A stretch of 64,000 bases of DNA from a bacterium (GCA_016703265.1 JADJCK010000006.1:124001-188000), one strand, 5' to 3'; positions 25,694-35,836 are shown, counted from the first letter of the stretch. Numbers and translations: made by a program. Notes: generated from the letters alone by a model not told the origin.

Positions 25694-27025
25694 TCAGGCG
25701 GGCCGCAGTCCGCCCGGCCCCGGCACCCGGATCTCACAGCCGATAGCCGCCAGGAACCGGTGGTCGTGGGAAGCCACGACCACCGCTGCTTCAGCCGGCA
25801 CTGCCTCCAGAAGGCGACGGACCAGGCGCCGGCCGGCGCCGTCGAGCGCGACCGTGGGCTCGTCCAGCAGCAGCAGCGGACGGCCCGAGCGCAGGACCAG
25901 CCCGAGCGCCAGGCGACGGCGCTGGCCGCTGCTGAGGTCGCGCGGGTGCCTGGCGCCCACATCAGCCGGCAGCCCCAGCTCGCCGGCGAAGGCAGCGACA
26001 TCCACACGGGCCAGCACCGGATCGACAGCGATCTCCCGCGCCACACTCGACCGGCTGAACAGGTACTCCGGGAACTGCGGCGCCAGGAGCGCCAGGCCGT
26101 GACCGGTGTCCTGGGCGCCGTGCGCATAGAGGCGGCGGCTTCCCAGCCGCACTTCCCCGGCATCGGGCCGCCGCATCCCGGCGCAGACAGCCAGCAGGGT
26201 ACTCTTGCCGCAGCCGTTGCCACCGCAGATGCCGAGGCGGTCGCCGGCGCGCAGTTCGAGGTCGACGCCGGCGAATCCCCCGCCTTCGCCGAAGCGGCAG
26301 ACGACCCCCGAGAGGCCGAGGAGCGGCGCTCCCCGCCCAGGCGTGTGCGTATCCCGTGCACCGGTCGGCATTCCGTCGTTGCCTTCGTCAAACAGGTCCT
26401 GCCAGGCTGCCTCGCCCAGCAACGATGCCGGATCGCCGCGCGCGACCACCCTCCCGCCGCCGAGAATGAGCAGTTCGTCGGCGCGGAGGGCTTCGCGACG
26501 GTCACAGGTGGCCGTCACCACGCAGCCGCCCGTCTCCTGCCGCCACGCTTCCAGCCGGGACAGCACCCAGTCGGCCTGGCGGGCGTCCTGCAGGGCCGTC
26601 GGTTCGTCGCAGAGCAGGACGCGCGGCCCCGATCCCAGCGCCACGGCCAGGGCCAGTCGCTGCTTCTGGCCGGCCGAGAGCAGGCGCGGGTCGGCGTCCA
26701 GCAACGGCTCCAGCCCGAATCCGTGCGGCACCACTACCGGGCCCCGGCGCCCGAGCGCCAGCTCCCCGCCCACGGTCCCAGCCACGAACTGGTCGTCGGG
26801 ATCCTGGGGCAGCAGCGCTGTCGGCACACGCAGGGGGGAATCGGCTCCGGCCAGGAAGGCCAGTAACGAGGACTTTCCCGAACCATTGGCACCGGCAACC
26901 GCGACCCAGCCGCCCGGCCGCAGGGCGAGGTCCAGGTCCGCCAGCAGCGTCGCCTGGCCCCCGGGCCGGCGCTGCGAGAGCGTCCAGCCGCGCAGGTCGA
27001 GGAAATGGGTGCCGTCAGGCGGCAT
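25694..27025 (-). CDS. Double ABC ATPase, energy-coupling-factor (EcfA-A') or CbiO-like
   Basis: 443 residues with two complete nucleotide-binding domains. First: Walker A GANGSGKSS (45-53), signature LSAGQKQRLALA, Walker B VLLCDEPTAL. Second: Walker A GGNGCGKST, signature LSSGQRRRLALG, Walker B LLLLDEPTVALD and switch His in VASHDHR. Fused pairs of this kind energise ECF vitamin or metal transporters (YkoD/CbiO type). No EcfT or substrate-binding EcfS gene is adjacent, so the transported compound is unknown. It lies 33 bases after the dus stop on the same strand. Confidence 0.8.
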   Translation of the reverse strand: MPPDGTHFLDLRGWTLSQRRPGGQATLLADLDLALRPGGWVAVAGANGSGKSSLLAFLAGADSPLRVPTALLPQDPDDQFVAGTVGGELALGRRGPVVVPHGFGLEPLLDADPRLLSAGQKQRLALAVALGSGPRVLLCDEPTALQDARQADWVLSRLEAWRQETGGCVVTATCDRREALRADELLILGGGRVVARGDPASLLGEAAWQDLFDEGNDGMPTGARDTHTPGRGAPLLGLSGVVCRFGEGGGFAGVDLELRAGDRLGICGGNGCGKSTLLAVCAGMRRPDAGEVRLGSRRLYAHGAQDTGHGLALLAPQFPEYLFSRSSVAREIAVDPVLARVDVAAFAGELGLPADVGARHPRDLSSGQRRRLALGLVLRSGRPLLLLDEPTVALDGAGRRLVRRLLEAVPAEAAVVVASHDHRFLAAIGCEIRVPGPGGLRPA

Positions 27026-27058
27026 GGCGCGGCTTTCGCGCGCAGGCGCGGCGCGCGC

Positions 27059-28089
27059 TCACGAGGCCACCTTGTCGTCGTCCGTCGTGCGCGGGTCATC
27101 CTGTCCCGCAGCCTCGGCGAGCAGCGCAATCAGCGCCGCGGCGCCTTCGGCCTCGAACAGCCGGCGCCGGAATGCGGAAGCGCCGGGGTAGCCGCGGAAG
27201 CAGCGCGTGATGTGCGAGCGCACGACCAGGCAGCCGTGACCCTCGCCGCGGGCAGCCACCTCGCCGCGCACATGGTCGGCGGTGACGGCGCACATCTCGG
27301 CGAACGTGATGTCACGCGCCTCCACGCCTCGTCGACGGCGCGCATCTGCTCGAAGATCCAGGGATTGCCCATGGCGCCGCGACCGATCATGACGCCATGG
27401 CAGCGCGTATGCGCCACCATCGCGCGGTAGCTGGCGCCGTCGACGACATCGCCGTTCCCGATGACCGGGATGTCGAGCACCTCCACCAGGTGCGCGATGC
27501 GGTCCCAGTTCGCCTGGCCGCTGAACTTCTGCGCGCGCGTACGGCCGTGCATGGTCACCCAGGAACACCCGACCTCCTGCAGCAACAGGCCCACCTCGTC
27601 GTAGTTGACCTTGTCCTCGTCCCAGCCGGTGCGGATCTTCGCGGTGACGGGCACGCCGCTGTTGTCGATCACGGCCCGGATGATGCGCTCGAGCAGCGGC
27701 ACGTCGGCCAGCAGCGCACTGCCTCCGCACTTCTGCACGACCTTCTTGACCGGGCAACCGAAGTTGATGTCGAGCACGTCAAGCCGGCGAGTGGACAACA
27801 GCCGCGCTGCCTGCGCCATGTGCTCGGGGTCGGCGCCGAAGATCTGCACGCCGACGAGCCCTTCCTCGCCGTCGGTATCGACCAGCTTCCAGGTGTTCTC
27901 GCCGCCGTACGTGAGGCCGCTGGCGGACGCGAATTCGCAGAAGCCCATGTCGGCGCCGTACCGGCGGCAGATCTCCCGGAAGGCACGATCGGTCACGCCG
28001 GCCATGGGCGACAGCAGCCGGCGCACCCCGCCCAGCCAGGGCAGGCGCGGATCCAGGCGGGTCTGCTTGCGCGGCAGCGCGGTCTCCAT
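27059..28089 (-). CDS. tRNA-dihydrouridine synthase (one frame break)
   Basis: Start METALPRKQTRLDPRLPWLG at 28089 with GGGGAG upstream. FMN barrel of the Dus family: LSPMAGVTDRAFREICRRYG, INFGCPVKKVVQKCGGSALL (active-site Cys), VTAKIRTGWDE, VTMHGRTRAQKFSG, VIGNGDVVDGASYRAM and MIGRGAMGNPWIFEQM. The frame breaks at 27321-27330, where one base appears to be missing. Read across, the C terminus continues RDITFAEMCAVTADHVRGEV to a stop at 27059. Closest to DusB in motif forms. It reduces uridines in the tRNA D-loop. Confidence 0.85.
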
Positions 28090-28280
28090 GGGCTCCCCGT
28101 GGCGGTGGACGTGGCGATGAAAACAACCTGTCGGGCGGCGGCTCAACCCCTCCCGGCTCCGGCCCAAACTAACCCGCGGGAGCCGCCCCGGCAACGCGAC
28201 GCCCGCGTCGCTGTTCACCATTGGCCCGCGCGCGGCGAGGCCCTATCATCGTGGCAACGCACCTGAAAGGCGCTGCCGGC

Positions 28281-29384
28281 ATGGTCCGCATCTGTTTCGT
28301 CAATTCGCTGCGTGGCTGGGGCGGCGCCGAGGTCTGGATGCTGGACACGGCCCGGGCGCTGGCCGGCCGCGGCGTGACCGCCGGCATCATCGCCCAGCCC
28401 AGCAGCGAGTTGCTGGCACGCGCACGCGCTGCCGGCGTGCCGACCGCGGCGATCCCCATCCGCTTCGACGGCGCCCCCTGGACCCTGGCGCTGCTCACGC
28501 GGCAGATGCGCCGCTGGCGCCCCCGCGCCGTCATCGCCAACCTGACCAAGGACCTGAAGGCCGCGGCGCCGGCGGCGTGGCTGGCCGGCGTGCCCTGCCG
28601 ACTGGCCACACGCGAGAGCGACTTCCCGCTCAAGCCGAAAGCCTACTACCGCTGGTACTTCACGCGCGCGGCCACGGGTGTGCTCGTCAATTCGGAGGCC
28701 ACGCGCCGTACCGTCCTCGACAGCGCACCTTGGCTCGACGAGGAACGTGTGCACCTGCTCTACAAGGGCATCGACCTGGGACGCTTCCACCCGCGCCCCC
28801 GTGAACGCCGCGGCGACACCGTGGGCTTTGCCGGCCAGCTCATCGAGCGCAAGGGCCTGTTGACCCTGATGGCGGCCTGGTCACTGCTCGAAGCCGAGCC
28901 CGGGGTGCCGGCCCGTCGACTCCTGGTCGCGGGCAGCGGCCCGTTGCTGGAGCAGCTGGCGGCCTGGCGCGCTGGACTGGGCCGGCCCGGAAGCGTCGAA
29001 CTGCGCGGACAGGTCGAGGACCTCGTCCCCTTCTACAACGAACTCGATGCGCTGGCGCTCCCGTCCTGGAGCGAAGGATTCGGGCTGGTCGCTGCCGAAG
29101 CCGGCGCCTGCGCGGTGCCGGTGGTTGCCGCGCGCGCGAGCAGCCTGCCCGAGATCGTCGACAACGAGCGCACCGGGCTGCTCGTGCCGCCGGGCGATGC
29201 CCCGGCCCTGGCCGCGGCGCTGAAGCGCCTGCTCGGCGATCGCGACCTGGCCGTGCGGCTGGGACTGGCCGCACGCGATCGCGTGTCGCTACGCTTCGAC
29301 CGCGAAACGACACTCGATCGCCTGTTGGAACTGACGGGAACAGGGAACGTCGAAACCGGGGACAGCCGCGGACGCAGCCGGTAG
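28281..29384 (+). CDS. Family 4 glycosyltransferase
   Basis: Start MVRICFVNSLRGWGGAEVWM at 28281; 367 residues. GT-B fold: acceptor-domain GGAE motif, then donor domain with GFAGQLIERKGLLTLMAAW, LLVAGSGPLLEQLAAW and the nucleotide-sugar site LPSWSEGFGLVAAEAGACAVPVVA. Sugar and acceptor are unknown. It is divergent from dus and convergent with the glycogen operon; with a surface-polysaccharide deacetylase 6 kb on, a role in exopolysaccharide or LPS-like glycan is plausible. Confidence 0.85.
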   Translation: MVRICFVNSLRGWGGAEVWMLDTARALAGRGVTAGIIAQPSSELLARARAAGVPTAAIPIRFDGAPWTLALLTRQMRRWRPRAVIANLTKDLKAAAPAAWLAGVPCRLATRESDFPLKPKAYYRWYFTRAATGVLVNSEATRRTVLDSAPWLDEERVHLLYKGIDLGRFHPRPRERRGDTVGFAGQLIERKGLLTLMAAWSLLEAEPGVPARRLLVAGSGPLLEQLAAWRAGLGRPGSVELRGQVEDLVPFYNELDALALPSWSEGFGLVAAEAGACAVPVVAARASSLPEIVDNERTGLLVPPGDAPALAAALKRLLGDRDLAVRLGLAARDRVSLRFDRETTLDRLLELTGTGNVETGDSRGRSR

Positions 29385-29406
29385 TCGCCGGCAGTCGCCG
29401 GCCAAC

Positions 29407-30693
29407 CTACCGCGCAGGTGCGACGGCGGGCTTCGCCTGCACGAGGCCCGAAAGGTCGGCGTGCCGCGGCACGACGACGACACCCGACGGCGAGACCGTG
29501 AAGTGCGCCGCATCCCATTGCGGGTCGCAACCGATGCGCATGCCGTCGGGCACGATGACGCCCTTGTCGACGATGCAGCGCCTGACCTCGGCATGCCGGC
29601 CGATACGCGCGCCGTCCATGAGGATGCTCTCTGTCACGCGGCTGTAAGAACTCATCCGGCAACTGTGGCCCACGACCGAGCGCTCGATGCGCCCGCCGGA
29701 GATCATCGAGCCGCTGCCGATGATGCTGTCCTCGACGATGCCGGGCAGCGGCCCGTCGGCGGCGATGCCATGCACCGTCTTGCTCGGCGGCAGGGGCGGC
29801 TGCCAGGCGCGGAAATGCCAGTCGGGATCGTAGAGGTCGAAGGCCGGACGCCGCCGCGTCAATTCCATGTTCGCCTCGTAGTAGCTGTCGAGCGTCCCGA
29901 TGTCACGCCAGTACCAGGCATTGCCGGTCGCCGGGTCGCGGAACGGGTAGGCGAAGACCTCACCGCGCGAAACCATCTCGGGGATGATGTTGCGACCGAA
30001 GTCGTGGCGGGAATCCGACTGCTTCACGTCGTGGCACAGTTCGCGCACGAGGCTCTCGGTGTCGAAGACGTAGACACCCATGTTGACCAGGCAGTGGTCG
30101 GGATCGCCGGGAATGGTCTTGGGATCGGACGGCTTCTCCTCGAACCCGATGACCTTCCAGTTCGCGTCGACCTCGAGGATGCCGAACTGGTCGGCTCCCT
30201 CCTTCGGCACAACGGCTGCGCACAGGCTCAGCTTGGCACCTTCGGCTTCATGGAATTCCAGCAGCTTGGCGTAGTTCATCCGGTAGACATGGTCCCCGGA
30301 CAGGATGAGCACGCGCTTGGGGCGCCGTTCCTCGAGCAGGTAGATGTTCTGGTACACGGCGTCGGCGGTGCCCTGGTACCACTTCTGCCCCACGCGATGC
30401 TGCGGCGGGATGCGGTAGAGGAACTCGTCCGCCTCGTAGCTGAAGATGTTCCAGCCGCGCTGCAGGTGCTGGTCCAGCGAGAACGACTTGTACTGCGTCA
30501 GCACGTAGATCTGCCGCAGCCCGCTGTTGACGCAGTTGGAAAGCGTGAAATCGATGATGCGATAGGCGCCGCCGAACGGCACGGCGGGCTTCGACCGGTC
30601 CCGCGTCAACGGATACAGACGCTCACCCTGCCCGCCGGCCAGCACCAGGCTCAGCGTGCCACGAACCAACTCTCGGTTGCTCAACGCGACCAC
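29407..30693 (-). CDS. glgC: Glucose-1-phosphate adenylyltransferase (ADP-glucose pyrophosphorylase)
   Basis: Nucleotidyltransferase followed by a left-handed beta helix. Motifs: VLAGGQGERLYPLTRDRSKPAVPFGG (N-terminal), NCVNSGLRQIYVLTQYKS, WYQGTADAVYQN, LSGDHVYRMNY, FGILEVD, FEEKP and RDIGTLDSYYEANM, then hexapeptide repeats (GSGSMISGGRIERSVVGHSC). It commits glucose to glycogen. The start is uncertain: GTG 30723, GTG 30693 or TTG 30684; the homology-bearing part begins about the TTG. It is the last gene of the galT-glgA-kinase-regulator-glgC operon, 38 bases after the response regulator. Confidence 0.93.
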   Translation of the reverse strand: MVALSNRELVRGTLSLVLAGGQGERLYPLTRDRSKPAVPFGGAYRIIDFTLSNCVNSGLRQIYVLTQYKSFSLDQHLQRGWNIFSYEADEFLYRIPPQHRVGQKWYQGTADAVYQNIYLLEERRPKRVLILSGDHVYRMNYAKLLEFHEAEGAKLSLCAAVVPKEGADQFGILEVDANWKVIGFEEKPSDPKTIPGDPDHCLVNMGVYVFDTESLVRELCHDVKQSDSRHDFGRNIIPEMVSRGEVFAYPFRDPATGNAWYWRDIGTLDSYYEANMELTRRRPAFDLYDPDWHFRAWQPPLPPSKTVHGIAADGPLPGIVEDSIIGSGSMISGGRIERSVVGHSCRMSSYSRVTESILMDGARIGRHAEVRRCIVDKGVIVPDGMRIGCDPQWDAAHFTVSPSGVVVVPRHADLSGLVQAKPAVAPAR

Positions 30694-30731
30694 TTTCCGG
30701 CCGCGGACCTCTGCCCGCGGCACTCACGCTG

Positions 30732-31103
30732 TCAGCTGCGCGACGCCAGCCGTTCCTCGAGGATGTTCTTCACCGTGTTCAGCAGCTCCGTCACGTCGGA
30801 CGACTTCGTCACATAGGCGTCGGCCGCCCACGTCAGGTAGTTGTCACGGTAGCTGGAGAAGGCGGTGTTGAGCACGACAGGGATGCTGTTGTTGCGCTCG
30901 AGGATGCGCTGCAGGGCCTCGATGCCGTCCATCCCCGCCATGCGGATGTCGAGGATGACCAGATCGGGGTGCATCGTGTCGACGAACTCGAGTCCCTGGG
31001 CCGCGTTGCTGGCGGTCATCGTCTCGAAGCCCGCGCGACGCATTTCGGTCTCGTAGAGCAGCCTCAGATGAGGCTCATCATCGACGATCAGGATCTTGGC
31101 CAT
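30732..31103 (-). CDS. Single-domain response regulator
   Basis: 123 residues, receiver domain only, starting MAKILIVDDEPHLRLLY. Acidic pair Asp8-Asp9, phosphoacceptor Asp52 in VILDIRMAGMDG, Thr80 (NTAFSS) and Lys100 (YVTKSS) are all in place. No output domain, so it must act through protein contact. It lies 104 bases after the histidine kinase and before glgC on the same strand, pointing to control of glycogen synthesis or of a diguanylate- or motility-type partner elsewhere. Confidence 0.9.
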   Translation of the reverse strand: MAKILIVDDEPHLRLLYETEMRRAGFETMTASNAAQGLEFVDTMHPDLVILDIRMAGMDGIEALQRILERNNSIPVVLNTAFSSYRDNYLTWAADAYVTKSSDVTELLNTVKNILEERLASRS

Positions 31104-31207
31104 ATTCGCCCTCCTTTGCGAATCGGAAGCCGCGAGGCCTTCCTATCGCAATCTACCGCCGGCCACCCGACTACGCTACTCAAATCGCCGTTCCGTTCGG
31201 CCCGGCC

Positions 31208-32994
31208 CTAGCCGCGCGGCAGGGGCAGGATGAACCAGAAGCCCGCCCCGCCCTCCGGCCGGTTGACCGCCCCGGTGACGCCCCCGTGCGCCTTGATGAT
31301 CTGCGCGCAGATGGTCAGTCCCAGGCCCGATCCGGTGGGCTTGGTCGAGAAGAACGGCGAGAACAGCCGCTTGCCGTCCGATTCTGCAAACCCCGGGCCG
31401 GAATCGAGCACCTCGACCTTCAACCCTCCATCCAGGACCGTGGTCGGACCACGACCCGGCCGCCGAAGGCCTGGGCCTGCATGGCGTTCATCAGGTAGTT
31501 CTGCAGGACCTGCTGGATCTCGCCTGGATGGCATTCCACGACGGTTCTGCCACCCTCCGTCTCGAGGACCAGGTCGACTCCCGCCCCCTCCAGTTCGCCC
31601 CGGAACCGCTCGGCCGTCTCGCGCACCAGGTCGTCGACCACCGTCTCCTGCCGCAACAGCTTGCGGGGGCGGATGAAATCCAGCAGGTCGTGGATGATTT
31701 CCTCCATCCGCGCCACCTCTTCCGAGATGATCGCGGCGAAGCGATGATTCGGATCGTTCTCATCCAGGTTGCGCGTCAGCGACCGCGCGAAGCCGCCGAT
31801 GGCGACCAGTGGATTGCGCAGTTCGTGGGCGACGATGGCCGAGGTCTCGCCCATGACGCTCAGGCGCTCCATCCGCAGCAGGGTCTGCTGGTCCTCCTTC
31901 TGCTGATGGTGCGCGCGCCGCAGGTCCACCAGCCGCTTCTCCAGTTCGCGGTAGAGACGACTGTTCTCGACAGCCGCCGCGCTCTGGTTGGCGAACATCT
32001 GCAGGAACTCGAGGTCGAGATCGGTGATCTCCTGCCCGCTGATGGCGTTGTCGGCGACGATGACGCCGACCGGTCCGCTGCGGATCGTGAGCGGGGCCAC
32101 GGCAAACGGCCCGCCACCGAGCCAGCTCCGCAGTTCCTCCACGCCGGGCAGGTGCATATCGTTGGTCACGCGCTCCACGCGGCGCTCGTGCATGGCCCTG
32201 ACCAGCAGATGGTCGATGTGCTCGAGGGGCACGATCATGCGCCGCACGATCTCGTTGACCGCGGCATTGGTGTTCTTGATCGACTGGTCGTAGCTGGTCA
32301 TCATCTCGAACAGGTCGGCGGGCCGGTCAGCCAGGTCGTGCCAGATGCGCGCCGCCTCCTCGGGATTGCTGGGCCCGATGGCGACCTCGCCACGCAGGTG
32401 AAGCCCTGCGTCATCGACCAGCAGCAGGAATGCCCGGTTGAAGCGCAAGCCCTGTCCGGCGGTCACGCAGATGAGGATCGCCTGCAACAACTGGTCGAGC
32501 GTCAGGTGCGCCCCGTAGAGCGCCTCCGAGACCTGGTTCAGGAGCGGCAGCTTTGCCAGGCGCGCCGCGCGCACCTGGTCATGGTGCTCCCGTTGGCGAA
32601 CGTCCTCGACGTGGAACAGGCAATGGCGACGGCCGTCGTCCTGCCGCGCGTCGCCGTCGCCGGACGGGTGCAGGGGCTCAGCCATGAAGCTGGAGCAGAC
32701 AACCTCGACCGGGATCAACTCGCCCTTCACGTTGCGCAACTGCATCTGCCGGCGCAGGCCGCCCTGGCACGCCCCCAGCAGGGTGCACTCGGAAAGGGCT
32801 CCTTCCGGCAGGAACCAGTCGGCACAGATCTCCCCCGCCAGGTTCTCGGGCGGCAGCCCGAGGAGTTGCGCGGCCCCCTGGCTGGCTGCGACCACCCGCC
32901 CGCCGGCATCGGCCATCAGCATGGGCTGTCTCGACTCGCGGAAGCCCCTGGCGATCAGCGCCAGTCTCGAGATCTCCAGGTCGTCAGCCGACAT
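31208..32994 (-). CDS. Cytosolic PAS-GAF sensor histidine kinase (one frame break)
   Basis: Start MSADDLEISRLALIARGFRE at 32994 with AAAGGACGGAG upstream; it overlaps the glgA end by 11 bases. Domains in order: PAS (~20-135), GAF (~150-345), dimerisation helix with His390 in VAHELRNPLVAIGGF, then HATPase. No membrane helix, so the signal is intracellular. The frame breaks near 31440-31450 (one base missing in GACC); after it the ATPase motifs DSGPGFAESDGKRLFSPFF and TKPTGSGLGLTICAQI continue to a stop at 31208. It probably phosphorylates the response regulator encoded next. Confidence 0.85.
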
Positions 32995-34468
32995 CTCCGT
33001 CCTTTCCAACGTCAACAGCCGCGGCACCGGTCGCCGCTTCGTACATGATCTCATAGGATGCGGCGGCGCGGTCCCAATCGAACACGCGCCGCATGCCCCT
33101 GGCCTGCAGGGCCGCCCAGGCCGTCCGGTCCGTCCACAACGCGTCTGCACGGCGCAGCGCGCCGAGAAGCGCCTCGGGCCTCGGCTCGTCGAAGACGAAG
33201 CCGTCGCCTTCGGACAGGGCGGCATCCGTCACCGTATCGGCCAGGCCTCCCGTGCGCCGGACAACGGGCGGCGCGCCGTAACGAAGGGAGTACATCTGCC
33301 CCAGGCCACACGGTTCGAAGAGGCTGGGCATGAGGAACAGGTCGCAGCCTGCGTAGATGCGGCGTGCGAGCGCATCATCGAAGCCGCGCACGAAGGCGAC
33401 GCGTCCCGGCAACGCTGCAACCACGGGTGCGGTCTGGACCTCGAGGGCAGGATCGCCGGTACCGAGCAGGGCAAAGCCGAAGCCATCGCCCGCCAGGCGT
33501 TCCAGCAATGGAAGTACCAGATCCATGCCCTTTTGCGCGACGAGCCGACCAACGAAGCCGCAGACGGGACGGTCCTCGTCCACGGTCAGCGACAACTCCC
33601 TGCGGAGGGCGGTACGGCACTCGCGGCGACGTCCAGGCGCGCTCGCCGAGAACGGCGCCGGCAACGCGGGATCGGCCTTCGGGTTCCAGGATTCGTAGTC
33701 GGCACCGTTGAGGATGCCTTCGTAGTGCGACCCGCGCCCGGCCAGCACCCCTTCCAGTCCGCAGCCGTACAGCGCTCCCGAGAGGGTCTCGGCGGCGTAG
33801 GTCGGGCTGACGGTGTTGACGCGATCGGCCGCCAGGATCCCGGCCTTCATCAGATTGGCCTGGCCGTGGAACTCGAGCAGGCCGGGGAAAGCCGCCAGTT
33901 CCGCCGGCAGGCCCAGATCGACCACGGCCGCGGCCGGATGGATCTCCTGATGCGCCAGGTTGTGGATGGTGAGGACCGTGCCGGCGGCGCCCGGCAGGGA
34001 TTGCGCATCGAACCACTGGCGGCGGTAGACCGGCGCGAGGGCCGCCTGGGCGTCATGGGCGTGCACGATGTCCACGGGCCAATTGAGGAGCCCCGGCAGG
34101 AGCAGCGCCGCCTGCGCCAGCAGCGACGCGCGTTCCAGGGTCGGCACCGCGACGCCGCTCCCGCCGTAGATGCCGCCACCGAACACCGCGGGCGATTCGA
34201 TCAGGTACACGCGCGGGCCACGGCCAGCCCGTGCACGCTCGAACACGCGCACCGGGACGAACCTCTGGCCGAGGCGGACAGGAATCGTCGGCCCCGGCCG
34301 CGGTCGGAATCCCTCGGCCGCGGCCGCAGTGGCGCCGTAGAGCGGCAGCACCACGCGCACGTCGTGCCCGCGGCGGGCCAACGCCTGGGCCAGCCCGGCC
34401 ACCGCATCGGCCAGGCCCCCGACCTTTGCCAGGGGTGCGTACTCCGCGCTCACCATCAGGATGTTCAT
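32984..34468 (-). CDS. glgA: Glycogen synthase (ADP-glucose type, GT5)
   Basis: Start MNILMVSAEYAPLAKVGGLA at 34468, with GGGGAG upstream; 494 residues. Hallmarks: KVGGLADAVAG (ADP-glucose contact), DIVHAHDAQAALAP, TIHNLAHQE, VNTVSPTYAAE, GFVGRLVAQKGMDLV, MPSLFEPCGLGQMYSLRYG and the ending RRTGGLADTV. It extends alpha-1,4-glucan from ADP-glucose. The gene overlaps galT by 4 bases (ATGA) and the histidine kinase by 11, so it is mid-operon. Confidence 0.95.
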   Translation of the reverse strand: MNILMVSAEYAPLAKVGGLADAVAGLAQALARRGHDVRVVLPLYGATAAAAEGFRPRPGPTIPVRLGQRFVPVRVFERARAGRGPRVYLIESPAVFGGGIYGGSGVAVPTLERASLLAQAALLLPGLLNWPVDIVHAHDAQAALAPVYRRQWFDAQSLPGAAGTVLTIHNLAHQEIHPAAAVVDLGLPAELAAFPGLLEFHGQANLMKAGILAADRVNTVSPTYAAETLSGALYGCGLEGVLAGRGSHYEGILNGADYESWNPKADPALPAPFSASAPGRRRECRTALRRELSLTVDEDRPVCGFVGRLVAQKGMDLVLPLLERLAGDGFGFALLGTGDPALEVQTAPVVAALPGRVAFVRGFDDALARRIYAGCDLFLMPSLFEPCGLGQMYSLRYGAPPVVRRTGGLADTVTDAALSEGDGFVFDEPRPEALLGALRRADALWTDRTAWAALQARGMRRVFDWDRAAASYEIMYEAATGAAAVDVGKDGDVG

Positions 34469-35562
34469 GCCTGCTCCCCTGTGCCGGCCGGGAAGTCCGG
34501 CCCGACCGTAACGTCGCGCAGCCGTGCGGCGGCGTCTTCCGGCATCGCCGCGTTGATCGCATAGCCGGTGCCCGCCTCGAAGCCGGCCAGCCGGCTCAGG
34601 CGCGGCAGGATTTCGATGTGGCCGTGCCACTGGCTCACCGCCCGCTCGCCCAGGGCGTCGAGTGCCGGGTCGCCGAAGCCGCCGGCGCCGGCTGACTGCG
34701 GCGCCAGGTGGAAGACGACGTTGAGCGAAAGGTCGCCGTGCACCGCCTGCAGGCCGCGCAGGACGCCTCCGAGCATCGCCGCCAGCGACATCCGCACCGC
34801 CGGGTCCGCCTCCAGCGGGCAGGGGCCGTGCAGGGTCGGCACCAGCAGCACTTCCCACGGAAAGCGGCTGGCCCACGGGGCGATCGCGGTCCAGTGCGCA
34901 TCGGCCGCGACCAGGCGCGAACCGTCGCGCCGTTCGGCCGCCACGAGGTCGCAGAGCAGGCATGAGCCGCGCTCACGGTGCCAGGCGTTGAATCGCTGGG
35001 CCTTTTCCACCGTCAGCAGGGGCGGACGCGGCGTGCCGATGATCTGCAGGTGCGGATGCGTAAGCGTAGCACCGGCCTCCGGCCCGTGGTTGCAGAACGG
35101 GGCCACGAAGCGGACACCGGGCTCGGCCCTGAACGAATCCACACGGTCACGCAGGACGCCGAGCACCTCGGCCAGGTCCCCGACCGACAGGGCGGCGAGG
35201 CTCGCCCGGTGGTCGGGCGAGTAGACGACCACTTCATGGCGCCCCTCGCCGGCAGTCGCCGGGTACAGATCGGCCGGGACCGGAGCGGCCGGGGCCGGGG
35301 CGGCACCGGCGGGCGTGACGGCCGGATACAGGTTCGGGAATGCCCGCAACCGCCAGCCCGGTCCGTTGGCAGGACTGCCCGCTGGGCGCCCGAGGGCCAC
35401 GACTTCGGCGGTGGTCTCGGTCTCGTGGCCGGGCAGAACGGGCACAGGCCGTCACCGGCGCCGCGCCGCTGCAGGAGGGGGAATTCATTGGGCCCTGCCC
35501 TGCCGGCCGGTGGCAATGATGACCCAGCGGCCGGTCAGGGGGTCCTGGCGCAGCATCGACAC
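34465..35562 (-). CDS. galT: Galactose-1-phosphate uridylyltransferase family (two frame breaks)
   Basis: Best start is GTG 35562 (SD GGAAGGAT), giving VSMLRQDPLTGRWVIIATGR. An extra base in the GGGCCC run at 35490-35495 moves the frame to RPNEFPLLQRRG, and a missing base near 35429-35433 restores CPFCPGHETET, exactly the GalT N-terminal order (GR-RPNEF-CPFCPGHE). The rest has NLYPAV, HEVVVYSPDH, FCNHGPEAGATLTHPHLQI with the HPH pair, and SCLLCD zinc ligands, and HGHIEILPRLSR. It interconverts hexose-1-phosphates through a uridylyl-His. Placed before glgA it may feed glucose-1-phosphate to glycogen; some relatives use ADP-glucose. Confidence 0.85.
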
Positions 35563-35719
35563 GTGCGGATCCTTCCGAAAAAAATCCCGATGACCGGGAA
35601 CCCGGGCGCCGTCCGTGCGTATCCTACAACACATCGGAGATCGAACCAACCGCGACCCCCAACGCGGACACCTCCTCCGAAGGCGCACGGATCGGAACCG
35701 GGACGACGAACCGACAGCT

Positions 35720-35791
35720 GATGACAGCAGGGCGAACGACGACAGCAAGGCGAACGACGACGGCAGAGCGAGTGATGACAGCAGAGCGAGG
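35720..35791. repeat. Four tandem 18-bp imperfect repeats
   Basis: Units start at 35720, 35738, 35756 and 35774 with the pattern GAYGACRGCARRGCGARN. The unit is a multiple of three, so a frame on either strand stays open, but no ORF through it resembles a known protein. It lies in the 274-base gap between galT and the deacetylase. Confidence 0.75.
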
Positions 35792-35793
35792 CG

Positions 35794-35828
35794 GCGGCGG
35801 ACCTGTGGCGCAGGTCCGCCGCTGTTTT
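35794..35828 (+). terminator. Strong hairpin with TTTT on the + strand
   Basis: A perfect 12-bp stem (35794-35805 with 35811-35822, arms GCGGCGGACCTG and CAGGTCCGCCGC) with a 5-base loop is followed by TGTTTT. It lies 14 bases from the stop of the leftward deacetylase gene, yet its U-tract points right, where no annotated + strand gene ends. Confidence 0.6.
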
Positions 35829-35836
35829 GCCGGGGC

